Assembly: GCF_905404315.1 (NCBI RefSeq)
Contig: NC_066293.1
Coordinates: 635,001-699,000 of the forward strand
DNA from: Leptidea sinapis
Taxonomy: Eukaryota; Arthropoda; Insecta; Lepidoptera; Pieridae
Reading direction: 5' to 3'
Length of the DNA: 64,000 nucleotides
Part shown: piece after piece, positions 1-9,637 of the stretch
How positions within the stretch are numbered: the first letter of the stretch is position 1
Layout: each line of letters starts with the position of its first letter
Position numbers and translations under genes: made by a program
Notes under the pieces: model-generated
Seen by the model: only the letters and a program-made list of their open reading frames with translations
Databases searched by the model: none
What the model was told of the DNA's origin: nothing

Positions 1-393
1 TTGGCTAGTGTAATAATAATAAATCATTTATTTCAGGCATTTTACCCATAAATCTACTAACAATCTTAACTTAAATTACATTTTACTTTGATTTTAATTA
101 AATTAAAGATAAAAAGGAAAACTTAATATATTATGTCATAATTACAATTAAAAAAGAAAATAATTAAATTATAGAAATAGAAATTATAAAGTTGATATTC
201 AATGATGTTTAATTTAATTTCAGTTCTTACATTATTAAAAAAAAATATATATATTATGTCAAATATATAACATAAATAAATTGTCACAGGTCACAGATAT
301 CATATTTACAACAGTCATACACAGAATTAATTATTAAATTACTGCATTTTCTAATGCGGTCCATAAAGGAAGCGGTTCTTTTTCATAACACGG
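1..393. other. AT-rich non-coding DNA
   Basis: Very AT-rich with homopolymer runs and no open frame I can support. It lies downstream (in element orientation) of the minus-strand RT fragment that begins at 394 and may hold its 3' untranslated part. Confidence 0.4.
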
Positions 394-1220
394 CTAAAAA
401 TCGTCAACCCTATTCTCCGCAAACATACCCGACGCGCTACAGCGCCACGGTAGTTTAAGCATTGCTCTAAAAGCGTTATTGTACTGCACACGTAGCGTAT
501 GGAAAGTTCGTTTTGTATAGTTTTTCCACAAGTAACTGGTATAGAACGACTGGCAATAAGCGCCGAATAAGGTTATTTTGACAGGTACACTACACCTAGC
601 GAATCTGCGGGCTAACATGTTACTTGTGGCGGCAATGGACCTCCTTTGTCTTTCAATATCATCATCATCCTTCAAGTTATTTCTTATGATGTGCCCCAGG
701 TATTTAAATTGAGAAACAATTTTGAGCTGAGATCCCGCCAACGTGATAGCTGGGTTTGAAATGTGCGACCCGTCGTGCCTGAATACCATAATTTCCGTCT
801 TATCTACGTTATACTTTAAACCATGAGTTGAGGCGTACTGTTCACAAATGTTTATAAGTTTCCGTAAGCCCTTTATAGAGGGACTCAGCAGGACCATGTC
901 ATCCGCGTTACTCAAGTTTTTGACAGGTTGATTACACATATAACAGCCGACTTTGGACCCGCTGAGTTCATCTATAAGTCCATTCATATAAAGATTAAAT
1001 AGGGTTGGTGACGTGAGACCACCCTGTCTAACGCCATACTCTAGCTTATACTCTTTGGAGAAGCTGCTACCCCATTTAACCACATTAATTTGGGCTCCAT
1101 ACCAATATTTCAACAGTCCTAGTATATCACGGGGAACACCAGTCCCCTCCATCCGAGACCATAATATGTCATAGTGTATAGTATCAAATGCGCGGCTAAG
1201 ATCAAGAAAGCATAACAGTC
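394..1220 (-). pseudogene. Non-LTR retrotransposon RT fragment, C-terminal half
   Basis: Minus-strand open frame of 252 codons, extendable upstream to about 1220 by a readable stretch with the RT block-A motif FLDLSRAFD. It then shows GVRQGGLTSPTLFNLYMNGL (RT block B) and NADDMVLLSP, where the usual YADD box has Asn in place of Tyr. The C-terminal part has the K-Y-L-G-H-I box seen after the RT palm in LINEs. No endonuclease and no ORF1 are present, so it is 5'-truncated. The VRQGG signature differs from the VPQG of the other LINEs here, so it is a separate clade that I cannot name. Dead copy. Confidence 0.7.
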
Positions 1221-1747
1221 TGGGGGCAGAACAGTAATTTTCGTGTCCCTAGTAGATATCCCCGGAAGCAAATTGCTCCGCTAGTTCCACCGGTTCGAAG
1301 ATGTATGTTTGGAGCGAACTCTCCTATTCCTAGGCTGTGCAAGATGGTAAACATATATAGAGATTACATCGATATTAATTTCACGACTTCTGTCTATACA
1401 GTTCGTAAATTATTTGTATGTAAGTTTAGTGAATAAAATGTAGTCATAATAATTATGTTTCTTAGTTTTATAATATATATATATATATATATATAATAAT
1501 CTTAAATAATAATAATTTCAAACCAAATCATTAAACCATTATTACTTGTTAGCGTATATTTTTTTCCCCTTAAACGAATATTTACTTTGTGAAAATTATT
1601 AAAGCATGTGATAGATACCTGTAATTGTTTGTTACATTAAGCACATTATATTTAGTCTATATTATAAATATTTAACGCGTCAATGTAAACAAATGTTGGT
1701 ATTTCTAAATAATTAAATAAATAAAGCACGCGTATACACTTGTTTTT
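1221..1747. repeat. AT-rich spacer with (AT)n microsatellite
   Basis: No gene seen. Contains a (TA)n run at about 1473-1494 and poly-T stretches. The part at 1221-1340 is less AT-rich and may be a remnant of another element, but no frame could be read. Confidence 0.5.
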
Positions 1748-1989
1748 CTTTATAAATAATATTTTACAGTGTTTTTTAAAGCGAAAATAGCCATATCCGT
1801 TGAGAGATTGGAACGGAAACCAAACGGTGCATTATTTAATTTAATATGTTTTAGGAGTTCGGAATGTAGCAGCCTCTCCAAGATCCTAGACATGATGGTA
1901 GCTAGGGAGATAGGACGATAATTTTTGGAATTAGAAGCATTACCAGATCCATTCTTAGGTATGGGCACTACAACTTTAGTTATTTTCAT
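1748..1989 (-). pseudogene. Non-LTR RT fragment, N-terminal palm (LINE-B like)
   Basis: A 79-codon minus frame with the RT entry motif NYRPISLATIMSRILE followed by FGFRSNLSTD, the conserved 'QxGFR' region of LINE reverse transcriptases. Cut off before the catalytic FDxxKAFD box. It lies head-to-head with the plus-strand fragment starting at about 1985, so two LINE pieces of opposite orientation meet here. Confidence 0.65.
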
Positions 1990-2520
1990 AGTATTATGTC
2001 CTATGGTATATTGTTATGGGGCAGTGCGGCAGATATTAATACTATCTTTGTGCTGCAGAAGAGGGCTATTTGCGCGATTTATAACCTAGGTCCTAAAGAA
2101 TCATTAAGAGAAAAATTTAAAGAAATAAACATTTTGACTGTTGCTTCTCAATACATTTTTGATAATGTTTTGTATGTTCATAAGCACATTGAGGAATTTT
2201 CTAGAAACTGTGACATTCATAATGTTTACACGAGGAACAAACATAAACTTGTTATGCCTACTACTCGGTTGGGTCGAGTTAGTAAGTCTTTTGTTGGGCG
2301 ATGTATATGCTTCTACAATATGATCCCAGAAAATGTACAAAACAAATGTGTTACGAAATTTAAAAGAATTGTTAAAAAACGTTTGTGTGGGAAAGGTTAT
2401 TATAGCATAAACGATTTTCTTAATGACACCACGGACTGGGATTAAAGCGAACACCCTCAGGCTCTTTAATTATTAATGTTTATTGTACGATATTACATTG
2501 TAATCCATATTTTATAAAAA
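1985..2520 (+). pseudogene. LINE-B 3' fragment (RT C-terminal domain and 3' UTR)
   Basis: Open frame 1996-2445 (149 codons) beginning SYGILLWGSAADINTIF and continuing through the KEINILTVASQYIFDN segment to a natural stop at 2445. It is the C-terminal region downstream of the RT palm of a Jockey/CR1-group LINE. A short 3' UTR follows to the A-run at about 2515-2525. The first ~240 bases are almost identical to 63764-64000 at the other end of the window. 5'-truncated, as usual for target-primed insertions. Confidence 0.75.
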
Positions 2521-2525
2521 AAAAA

Positions 2526-2660
2526 ACCCGCTGAGTTTCTTGCGCCCATTCTTCTCAGGTCTGAGGCAGTCTCTTTTGAATGGGTGGTAGATTTCGACGT
2601 TCAATAAGTGATTATAAATCCTATTTTGAATAAAAATATTTGAATTTGAATAAACAACGC
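2526..2660 (+). repeat. Lepidopteran interspersed repeat tail
   Basis: Starts 'cgctgagtttcttgcgccc' and contains 'gaatgggtggtagatttc' and 'caataagtgatt', ending in repeated 'ttgaatttgaat'. Diverged relatives occur at about 18600-18680 and 46203-46285. I know this pattern as a common lepidopteran 3' repeat (LINE 3' end or SINE tail); assignment is by recall, not search. Confidence 0.55.
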
Positions 2661-2807
2661 ATTTCATAAATTCTGCAGGAAGATAGCAATGAGACATGCA
2701 TAGGTTAAAAAAATTTGAAACTAATTCATGTAAGAAACACCCGCCATATTATACGTGTTCCACACTTAGACCGTCGTGCCCAGGTGACTTCCCCCTTTTC
2801 ATATTTT

Positions 2808-3126
2808 TTATACAGTTAAACAACTCTGCGGGCGATATATTAATACTTGTTTTCGACAAGGACTCACCGACACGTCGATCCGAACGCGATGAGTCATACT
2901 GCGCCCGCGAGCCGCTTCCCCCACTATTTGGAACTGGCGAGCAAAGATCTCTGCAATTTCACTACTATTTTGAGTGTTATTTACACTAACTGGAGCGGTT
3001 GTTTTAAATGCTAGTTTGTTAGTATATTTCCAAAAGCTCTTAAAATCGCCTTTAGATCGTTGCGCGGCAATTATATCCATTTTTAATTGAGTTTCATTAT
3101 TTTCGCACCATTTTAATTTATTTTTA
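2808..3126 (-). pseudogene. LINE linker fragment between endonuclease and RT
   Basis: Minus frame with GDFKSFWKYTNKLAFKTT, the pattern typical of the region linking the APE endonuclease and RT in Jockey/CR1 LINEs (F-W-x-Y/F-x-N). The frame then runs into EIAEIFARQF and unrelated sequence. Broken; no catalytic motifs. Confidence 0.55.
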
Positions 3127-3262
3127 ATGAAGGAGCACAAAAATGTTCTCAATACTCCGGGTTTTGCCACTCATAAAATGAAACGCACGTTTAACATAAC
3201 TCGCCCAAGAGTTAATACCAAGTTTTCGGAACGACTGGCACCTTATATATCTATATATGTAT
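3127..3262 (+). pseudogene. LINE-F 3' fragment
   Basis: Plus-strand reading gives MKEHKNVLNTPGFATHKMKR and continues to SERLAPYIS, closely matching the C-terminal part of the minus-strand LINE-F fragment at 13454-14038. Its junction with the minus-strand linker fragment at about 3126 is another head-to-head contact between LINE pieces. Confidence 0.65.
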
Positions 3263-3834
3263 TTATTGTCTGGTACTTACATAATATAAAATGTTTAAAA
3301 TATTGATCTTTATCATTCCTTCCAAATTATTTTAACCTCGTTGTCATAAAAAGTCTTATTTGTTCGTTAAACACTTTTACGTATCTTATTGCAGTGCTGA
3401 CAATTGCCAATAATTTAAGGGACGAATTTCTCCATTCCTAGTTTTATTTGGGTTTGGTCCTTTAGTGCATCGGATATTTTCAACCGGCTTCAAAATGGAG
3501 TTTTTTAATTACAACAAAATATGGAAAATTTAATTATTTACATATAATATACATCTACCTACAACAGAAATGTACGGAATTGACTAATACAATACATTTA
3601 GGGTTTTCAAAGCAAAGTTTACATTGAAATGAAATACTTACATTGAAAATTAAGATTGGCTAATATATTATGTAACATAATTTTAAAGTTTTAAATACTT
3701 GTGTATTATAGCGAGCTAAAATATTTATTAAATATTATATAATGTTGATAAAATGCTCTTATACTATGTAAAGTACCTTTAGTTTAGAAAAAAAATTAAT
3801 TTGAAAAGTGTGATACTTACTTTTGCAGGCCAGT
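3263..3834. other. AT-rich intron/spacer
   Basis: No gene seen. At about 3480-3505 there is 'caaccggcttcaaaatgga', a diverged relative of the terminal sequence 'aaccgacttcaaaa' seen in lepidopteran repeats, compare 38.4-39.5 kb. Confidence 0.35.
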
Positions 3835-3839
3835 GTATT

Positions 3840-3979
3840 TACATAATTTTATGCATAAACATGCTGGTATATTAGTCTAAAGTTCGAAATATATTACATT
3901 ACGATATTATTATATTACGAAAAAACTGAAAATATTTTGATCCCTTGTATTTAACTTGTCCTTCCTACATGTATAACAA

Positions 3980-4011
<32 letters not shown>

Positions 4012-4340
4012 ATGTTGTTACTTTATTTTTATTTTACTTTCTTTTAAGTTCAGTATTGATAAATTTATAGTTATTTAAATAAATTATTATTTTATAGTAT
4101 AATATAGTAACTTGTAATAGTAATGCCAATGATGACTACCAAGATAATGGTTTACTGTTAATAATACCTCTATTTGATTCCACGATACAGTCTCCGACTA
4201 GTGTGGCGATTTAATGACAATCACAATGAAATCATATATATTGTATATAGCTTGTAAAATATTTAATCTTAATTTAATTGAATGACAATGCATTTGTAGA
4301 AAGATCGATATATATAAATTATTCTTATTCTTATTATTAT
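3840..4340 (+). repeat. Interspersed repeat with (CA)n core, copy 1
   Basis: This stretch is present in inverted orientation at about 11760-12340: both copies hold 'aacatgctggtatat'/'atgccaacatgtttatgc', a CA/GT microsatellite (3979-4005 here), 'agtaatgccaatgatgac' and 'acagtctccgactagtgtg', and end in 'ttattcttattcttatt'. The microsatellite is much shorter here than in the other copy. No coding capacity seen. Class unknown (non-autonomous element or LINE 3' UTR). Confidence 0.6.
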
Positions 4341-4736
4341 AATTGAATTACTGGTATTTACTATCGTTAATCACGTTTCGTCGACTTTACATCCAACATG
4401 GTCTCGGTCACGTCAATGTCTCTCACAGATCGCGTGATACATATAACAACAGGCCACCATGACAGACTGGATGAGTCTTCAATAACGTCGGTACACAAAT
4501 TTTTGCAAATAAATTACCGTTTATGACGTCACGCCTCAGACGTAACTCTTTGTGTAACTAAACTTCGAGCTACATTAATGAGTCGTGACGTCATTCACTC
4601 TGATTGGTGCTTCATGGCTGATCGCCGTATTTTATTAAGCTCAGTATTTCACCGAAACTGGGTGATATTTCTGAATCCCTCCTTGTACATTCTGTCACCG
4701 TTTCTGTGAGTGTCTGTAGCGGGTGGTGTGTCCCAG
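4341..4736. other. Intron sequence upstream of exon 1
   Basis: Moderately AT-rich, no TE recognised. Ends with the acceptor '...gtgtcccag' at 4736 for the PLCE1-like exon. Confidence 0.4.
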
Positions 4737-4901
4737 GAGCGCCCGGGTCCGCCAGCTGGTGGGGGGCGAGGCCCTGCCCACCTTGGACTTCCTGTCTGCG
4801 GCGCTGCTATCTGCGGAACACGAGCGAGCGCAGGCACGCGCCCTGGCGCTGCCTGAGTGTCGCCTCGTGCCGTTCTTCGGAGCCTTCCTACGGGAACTCA
4901 G
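4737..4901 (+). CDS. PLCE1: PLCE1-like exon 1 of window (RasGEF domain)
   Basis: Acceptor 'tgtcccag' before 4737, donor 'ctcag/gtatca' after 4901. The frame enters with one base completing a codon and leaves with two bases. It encodes about 55 residues, including ALPTLDFLSAALLSAEHERA and LVPFFGAFLRELR. The latter is the conserved 'P-F-h-G-h-F-L-x-(D/E)-L' helix of CDC25/RasGEF domains, which insert a helical hairpin to open the GTPase nucleotide site. The exon is strongly GC-rich against an AT-rich background. The previous exon lies upstream of the window or was not found. Confidence 0.8.
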
Positions 4902-5068
4902 GTATCAGTCATACTTTTACACAAGGTTAACTTGCTCAATCATGGCTCCATGTGATAGACGTTTATAATGAAAGTAAAGGATAATGTCTGAACTGAATTG
5001 GAAATGAGTTAACTTTGACATTACAATTTTTTATGTTTTTAAAGTGATAACCCTCACTTCTAGAATTA
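4902..5068. other. Start of 12.8-kb intron
   Basis: Short non-coding stretch between the exon 1 donor and the tRNA-like foldback. Nothing recognised. Confidence 0.4.
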
Positions 5069-5101
5069 ATACACAAATAAAAATTGAAAACAAAAATTTA
5101 T

Positions 5102-5173
5102 AACCGACGCAGGACTCGAACCCACGACCTCTGGCGCTCCGTGCCAGTGCTCTGCCAACTGAGCTAACCGTTT
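5102..5173 (-). pseudogene. tRNA-like sequence, left arm
   Basis: On the minus strand an A box 'tagctcagttgg' and a B box 'ggttcgagtcc' are perfect RNA polymerase III promoter matches. The D stem, a perfect CTGGC/GCCAG anticodon stem and a T stem can be drawn. The anticodon loop is acggagc, with C instead of U at position 33, and the acceptor stem pairs poorly. I therefore call it a tRNA-derived SINE head or tRNA pseudogene rather than a working tRNA gene. Confidence 0.65.
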
Positions 5174-5375
5174 GAGTGACGTATCGTCATAAAATCTTGT
5201 ATGCTTTGTTCAACTCTCAGGTTGTTTAGATTTACAAGAGCGACATCTCAAGTCAATTTCCTAATATGAAAATATTGATGTTGAGCAGGTTATCAACTGT
5301 AAAGTGGATCCTTTAGATGAATCCACAACCTGAGAGTTGAACAAAGCATACAAGATTTTAAGACGATACTCACTC

Positions 5376-5446
5376 AAACGGTTCGCTCAGTTTGGAGAGC
5401 ACTCGCTCGGAACGTCGTAGCATTGGGTTCGATCCCGCGTCGTTCT
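5376..5446 (+). pseudogene. tRNA-like sequence, right arm
   Basis: Plus-strand relative of the 5102-5173 sequence: 'ttcgctcagtttgg' (degenerate A box) and 'ggttcgatccc' (B box). The anticodon-stem region is rearranged (ctcgctcggaacgtcgtag), so it no longer folds as a cloverleaf. It is the more decayed half of the foldback. Confidence 0.55.
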
Positions 5447-5479
5447 TAAAATTTTGATTTCAATTTTTATTTGTGTATA

Positions 5480-5928
5480 ATAATAGTTGTTGAGTTATAA
5501 ACGAAAACTATTTTTTTATTTTGGTTTGTTAATAACAATTGAAATGTTTTATATACCAATACATCCTCGTAATACATTTATTTTGAGGTTATTTTCTTGT
5601 TGAACTAGCCCAAGGTACATATGCTCTTTCACTACGTACAGTTTGTGCTATTATGACTTGTACTGTTGTGTTGGCAGTAGTGACAGAGGGCTACTATTAA
5701 AGGTTTGTTATGAGGATATTGTATGCACATTAACTTGGTGCTTTGTGCGTTAATGGCTAGACCAACATCTAGAAGTATAGATCTAAATTGCCGGTAAAGT
5801 ATTACATTTTGTTCGTCAATGTTCACCAATGCTCACGCGACCAGTTCAACAATTATGTTTGACATCAAATGTAATCATATAAGCACACGCTGTCATTTGT
5901 GAATTTTTATTTTCATAAAACATAATAT
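5480..5928. other. Intron DNA without recognised features
   Basis: Mixed composition, only short chance frames on either strand. Ends at a poly-T run (about 5930-5944) that is the complement of the LINE-D poly(A) tail. Confidence 0.4.
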
Positions 5929-8240
5929 ATTTTTTTTTTTTTTTGAGAGGAGGAAATACTGTTATTATATACTATTTACGCCCCGGAACGGGGCGTAATA
6001 TGTCGGACTCGAGTGTCCGAGTAAGCGGACGCCCCATACTGACTAAAACCTCCTCTGTGCTGTTAGCAGCTCTGGCTTTCACAGCGAAGTAGGACGTGGG
6101 CCGTGGAGGCCGCAAAGACTACGCAACAACAGTCGCGGGGCGTCTCCTAAGGAGACTCGAACCTCAGACCGGCCATGTGCTTGTGGGAAGGAGAGAGAAT
6201 GAAAATGAAAATGAAGATGAAAAGATGAGAAGAACACACTCGCCGGCGAGTGTGGTGATGTTTAGTGTAATGTATGTAAGTGTGTGTGTATGTGTTTATG
6301 ATTGTATGTATGTATGTTTGTATGTGTGTAAGTAGTGTAAATGTTAGTGTGCATGTATGTTTGTGTTTGTGTGTGTTTGTGGTTGTGTAAGTGGTGTATG
6401 TCAGTCCGTCAGTCAGTCCGTGTGTGAGTGAGTGTAGTGAAACGATTACAGGACGAGGACTAACGTCTCGTCGGGTATCAAAACAATGTGTGGTGTATCT
6501 AAGGTGCGGGCCGCTGGCCATCGTCAGAGTGACGAGTGCCAGTGGTTTGCGGTGGTTGACCGCGCCTACGCCTGCGAAGGCGGTGTGTGCGTGTCTGTGT
6601 CGGTGTTTGTGTGGGTGTCGCGTTCGCGATGGTGATGTCGTCATCCGGGTCTACCGTTACGTGTCTGGGATGTCTTATTGGGTTGAGACTATGGTGAAGG
6701 GGGATGTACCCGCATGCCTTCCTAACCAAGATGTTGGGATGGTTAGGCGCCTTGTCAAAGAAGCGTCGCGAGATCTCTTTAAAGTGTTGAGCTATCGTCG
6801 GAAGCTCTAGGTCGCGGTGAAGGTCAACGTTTCGGATGAACCACGGGGCTCCGGTTGCCATGCGCGTGAATTTATTTTGAACTACTTGCAAACGACGTAA
6901 GTAGCTCGGTCGGGTGTGCGCGAAAACGACGCTTGCGTATGACAGTATGGGCCGTACGATGGTTTTGTACAGAGTCACTTTGTGTTTGAGCGGAAGTTTG
7001 CTTCGCCCACACACAAGTGGATAAAGGCGACTGAGGACAAATCGGGCTCTATTGCATACAGTATCAATATGTTTCTTGAAGTTCATATTGCTGTTGAACG
7101 TGACTCCTAAGTATTTGTAATCCTTCACCCACGGTATGGGTGTTTCATACAATTTAATGACGTCAGTCGGTCGTTTTTTAGCGCGGATGCTATAAGCGTT
7201 ACCGAAGAGTATCGCTGCACTCTTGGTGGGGTTCACTTCAATCCGCCATTTTCTGAACCAGTTGCCTAGTTCATCGACGGCGGCTTGAAGTACTTTAATG
7301 TTCCTGCACAAGGTTGAGCGGTTCAATAGAGCGGAGCCAAAGTAGAGTGCCGTATCGTCAGCGTACTGAGCGAGCTGGACACTCGGAAACTTGGGAATGT
7401 CGCTCGTGAAGAGCGAGAAAAGAGTGGGAGAGAGGACTGAACCCTGTGGCACGCCAGACCTGATGGGTCTGGGTGAGGATAGGGTGCCCTCTACTCGATA
7501 TCGGAAGGAGCGATCAGTAAGGTAGGCTCGTATGATGCGCACGAGCCTGTCTTGCACTCCCAGTTGATACAGCTTGAATACTAAGCCGTTGTGCCATACC
7601 TTGTCGAATGCCTTCGCGACATCGAAAAACACGGCTGCCGTGGTAGCGTGAAGTTGACGCCGTACGAGAATGTACTCGGTGAGTCGGTGAGCCTGCTGGG
7701 GACACGAGTGAGCGGTTCTGAATCCGAACTGTATGTCGCGTATCAGGTTGAGCTCCGCGATGTAATGATTAAGACGCGCGAGAATTAATCTTTCGTAAAG
7801 TTTCCCGATCGAGTTAATTAAGCTAATAGGCCTATAGCTACTCGGATTAGCTTTAGGTTTATTGGGTTTTGGGATACCGATAACAATGGAATCCTTCCAT
7901 TGTTCGGGGAACGCGCTATTAGACAATAGAATATTAAAAATGGTAACCAATAAAGTAATAAGAGTCGAGGATAGGATTTTAAGAACCCTATTGTTTATAG
8001 TGTCAGGCCCCGGGGCCTTCTTGGAGTGAAGCTCCTTAATGTTTAGCTTCACCTCTTCGTAAGAGGTGGGTTTTATTACATCGCCTGAAGGGCTCAGAGC
8101 GGAGCGACGTTCAACTTCACGATCAACTTCGTCAACGTGTGTCGGGTCGGCTGCTGCATTTGGAGAGCACTGAATCTCGAGACTATCGGCGAGGCATTCA
8201 GCCTTCTCATCGTCATCGAGCGCCGGCTGCAGTCCCACAT
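5929..8240 (-). mobile_element. LINE-D, Jockey-type, 5'-truncated copy
   Basis: Minus-strand element with its tail at the T-run 5930-5944, a 3' UTR with irregular TG/CA-rich stretches (6230-6400 on the plus strand), and an RT frame from 8238 down to 6499. No endonuclease or ORF1 is present: sequence upstream of about 8240 does not continue the element. It lies antisense to the host gene within the first large intron. Confidence 0.75.
6499..8238 (-). CDS. LINE-D reverse transcriptase, open 579-codon frame
   Basis: Long intact minus frame encoding a reverse transcriptase. Approximate positions: KKAPGPD at 73-78, SYRPISLINSIGKLYER from 133, QFGFRTAHSC near 170, the catalytic block FFDVAKAFDKVW near 204, GVPQGSVLSP near 263, and QYADDTALYFGS near 293 with both metal-binding aspartates. 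YADDTALY is characteristic of the Jockey clade. The tail after residue 510 is rich in H, T and R and reads through TG-repeat DNA. The start is artificial: the element is 5'-truncated and the real ORF2 would begin with an APE endonuclease. The lack of internal stops suggests a young copy, but it cannot be autonomous. Confidence 0.8.
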   Translation of the reverse strand: MGLQPALDDDEKAECLADSLEIQCSPNAAADPTHVDEVDREVERRSALSPSGDVIKPTSYEEVKLNIKELHSKKAPGPDTINNRVLKILSSTLITLLVTIFNILLSNSAFPEQWKDSIVIGIPKPNKPKANPSSYRPISLINSIGKLYERLILARLNHYIAELNLIRDIQFGFRTAHSCPQQAHRLTEYILVRRQLHATTAAVFFDVAKAFDKVWHNGLVFKLYQLGVQDRLVRIIRAYLTDRSFRYRVEGTLSSPRPIRSGVPQGSVLSPTLFSLFTSDIPKFPSVQLAQYADDTALYFGSALLNRSTLCRNIKVLQAAVDELGNWFRKWRIEVNPTKSAAILFGNAYSIRAKKRPTDVIKLYETPIPWVKDYKYLGVTFNSNMNFKKHIDTVCNRARFVLSRLYPLVCGRSKLPLKHKVTLYKTIVRPILSYASVVFAHTRPSYLRRLQVVQNKFTRMATGAPWFIRNVDLHRDLELPTIAQHFKEISRRFFDKAPNHPNILVRKACGYIPLHHSLNPIRHPRHVTVDPDDDITIANATPTQTPTQTRTHRLRRRRRGQPPQTTGTRHSDDGQRPAP

Positions 8241-8458
8241 AATATAATATAGGTAGGTACTAGGAAGGTACACACGCACACTGCTGGGTTCCTCACGAAT
8301 CTGTCTGTGACATTATTGTATTATGTTTGTCATAATGCACACCACATGAGGCTAAATATAGTCTTATCTTGGAGCGGGTGCAAACCAATTTGTTAGATTC
8401 TTGTACATGACGTTTCATGGGGTTTATTTTTGTTGTTTGTTAACCATTTTACCCATTA
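8241..8458. other. Intron DNA between LINE-D and a LINE remnant
   Basis: No gene seen; moderately AT-rich. Confidence 0.4.
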
Positions 8459-8750
8459 ATGTACCCTACACTATTTGTGTTGGGTATGGTCGGATACAAT
8501 GAGATAAGGTCTATTAGGAAATTAGCGCTTGTTCTGTATATTTTTAAAATTATAAGAGGCAAGTTATTTAATGCGGACATACTAGGGCAGGTGAATATTC
8601 GATTGCCGGACCGGTACGTGTGGTGCAGGCACAGGCCGTCACTGCTGACGTTGCCACTCGGCCGGACTAATCTGGCCATGAAGGCCCCGCTGGCGCGCGC
8701 GATTGGTTCTCTTAATGTGGTGGCCGAGCGGATCGACCTGCTTTGTTGCA
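8459..8750 (+). pseudogene. LINE C-terminal fragment
   Basis: Plus frame containing RKLALVLYIFKIIRGKLF and, further on, GRTNLAMKAPLARAI, then ERIDLL. This matches the C-terminal pattern downstream of the RT domain in several LINE clades (hydrophobic helix, then R-T-N-x-x-x-x-x-P-h, then a D-h-F/L end). LINE-A copy 1 has inserted exactly at its end (poly-T at 8751-8760), truncating it. Confidence 0.5.
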
Positions 8751-9637
8751 CCTTTTTTTTATGGAATAGGAGGACAAACGAGCGTAGGGTTCACCTGGTG
8801 TTAAGTTATCACCGCCGCCCACATTCTCTTGCAACACCAGAGGAATCACAAGAGCGTTGCCGGCCTATAAGGAAGGTGTACGCGCTTATTTGAAGGTACC
8901 CATGTCATATCGTCCCGGAAACACCGCACAAGGAAGCTCATTCCACAGCTTTGTAGTACGAGGAAGAAAGCTCCTTGAAAACCGCACTGTGGAGGACCGC
9001 TATAGACCCATGTTGGGGGTGATATCCTAACTTGTGGCGTGTCGTGCGAAGGTGGAATTAGGCAGCAGGAATCAGGTTGAACAGCTCTTCGGAACACTCC
9101 CCGTGATAAATATGGTAGAAGACACACAATGAAGCGACGTCTCTACGCAACGCCAAGTGATCCAGCCGTTCACAGAGCACTAGCTCACCGACAATTCGAG
9201 CTGCTCTGCGTTACACGCGGTCAAATGGATCGATACTGGGGTGCGCCAGACCAGAGATGACAGCAATACTCCATGTGTGGCCGGACCTGCGCTTTGTAGA
9301 CCGCTAGAATGTGGGCCGGCTTGAGGTATTGCCATGCTCTATTAATGTCGGCCAGCTTCTTCGAAGCCAATTTGGCTTTGCCCTCCAGATGGCAATGGAA
9401 TTGGCAATCGCTCGAGATTTCGAGACCCAGTATTACGATACTAGGCGAGACTTTAAGGGAAGTTGCTGTCGAAGAGCGGTGATACCACAAATGGTTTTTT
9501 TAAGTGGTAAACGCGCAAACTTGAGCCTTCCTAAGCACTAACTTCCTAGCAAAGTATGTTGGAGATGTCCAACATATCATTGATATGCAGAAGAAACAGC
9601 GTGGGAGATAGCACACAGCCTTGGGGCACTCCAGCGA

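Larger units (their letters stand above)
5069..5479. repeat. Foldback element with tRNA-like arms
   Basis: A long imperfect inverted repeat: left arm about 5069-5225, right arm about 5325-5479, spacer about 100 bp. Shared blocks include 'acacaaataaaaattgaaa' versus 'tttcaatttttatttgtgt' and 'atgctttgttcaactctcag' versus its complement. Each arm contains a tRNA-derived sequence (5102-5173 minus; 5376-5446 plus), so the whole would fold into one long hairpin. It could be a pair of inverted tRNA-derived SINEs or a foldback/MITE that captured a tRNA sequence. Confidence 0.7.

Noticed and set aside
4649..4837. Minus-strand ORF over exon 1
   Set aside because: Shadow of the GC-rich host exon on the opposite strand.
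5102..5173. Functional tRNA gene
   Set aside because: A and B boxes are good, but position 33 is C, the acceptor stem pairs poorly, and it lies in a foldback with a decayed partner.
6391..6810. 139-codon plus-strand ORF
   Set aside because: It lies antisense to the 3' part of the LINE-D RT frame and in its TG-rich 3' UTR; no domain.
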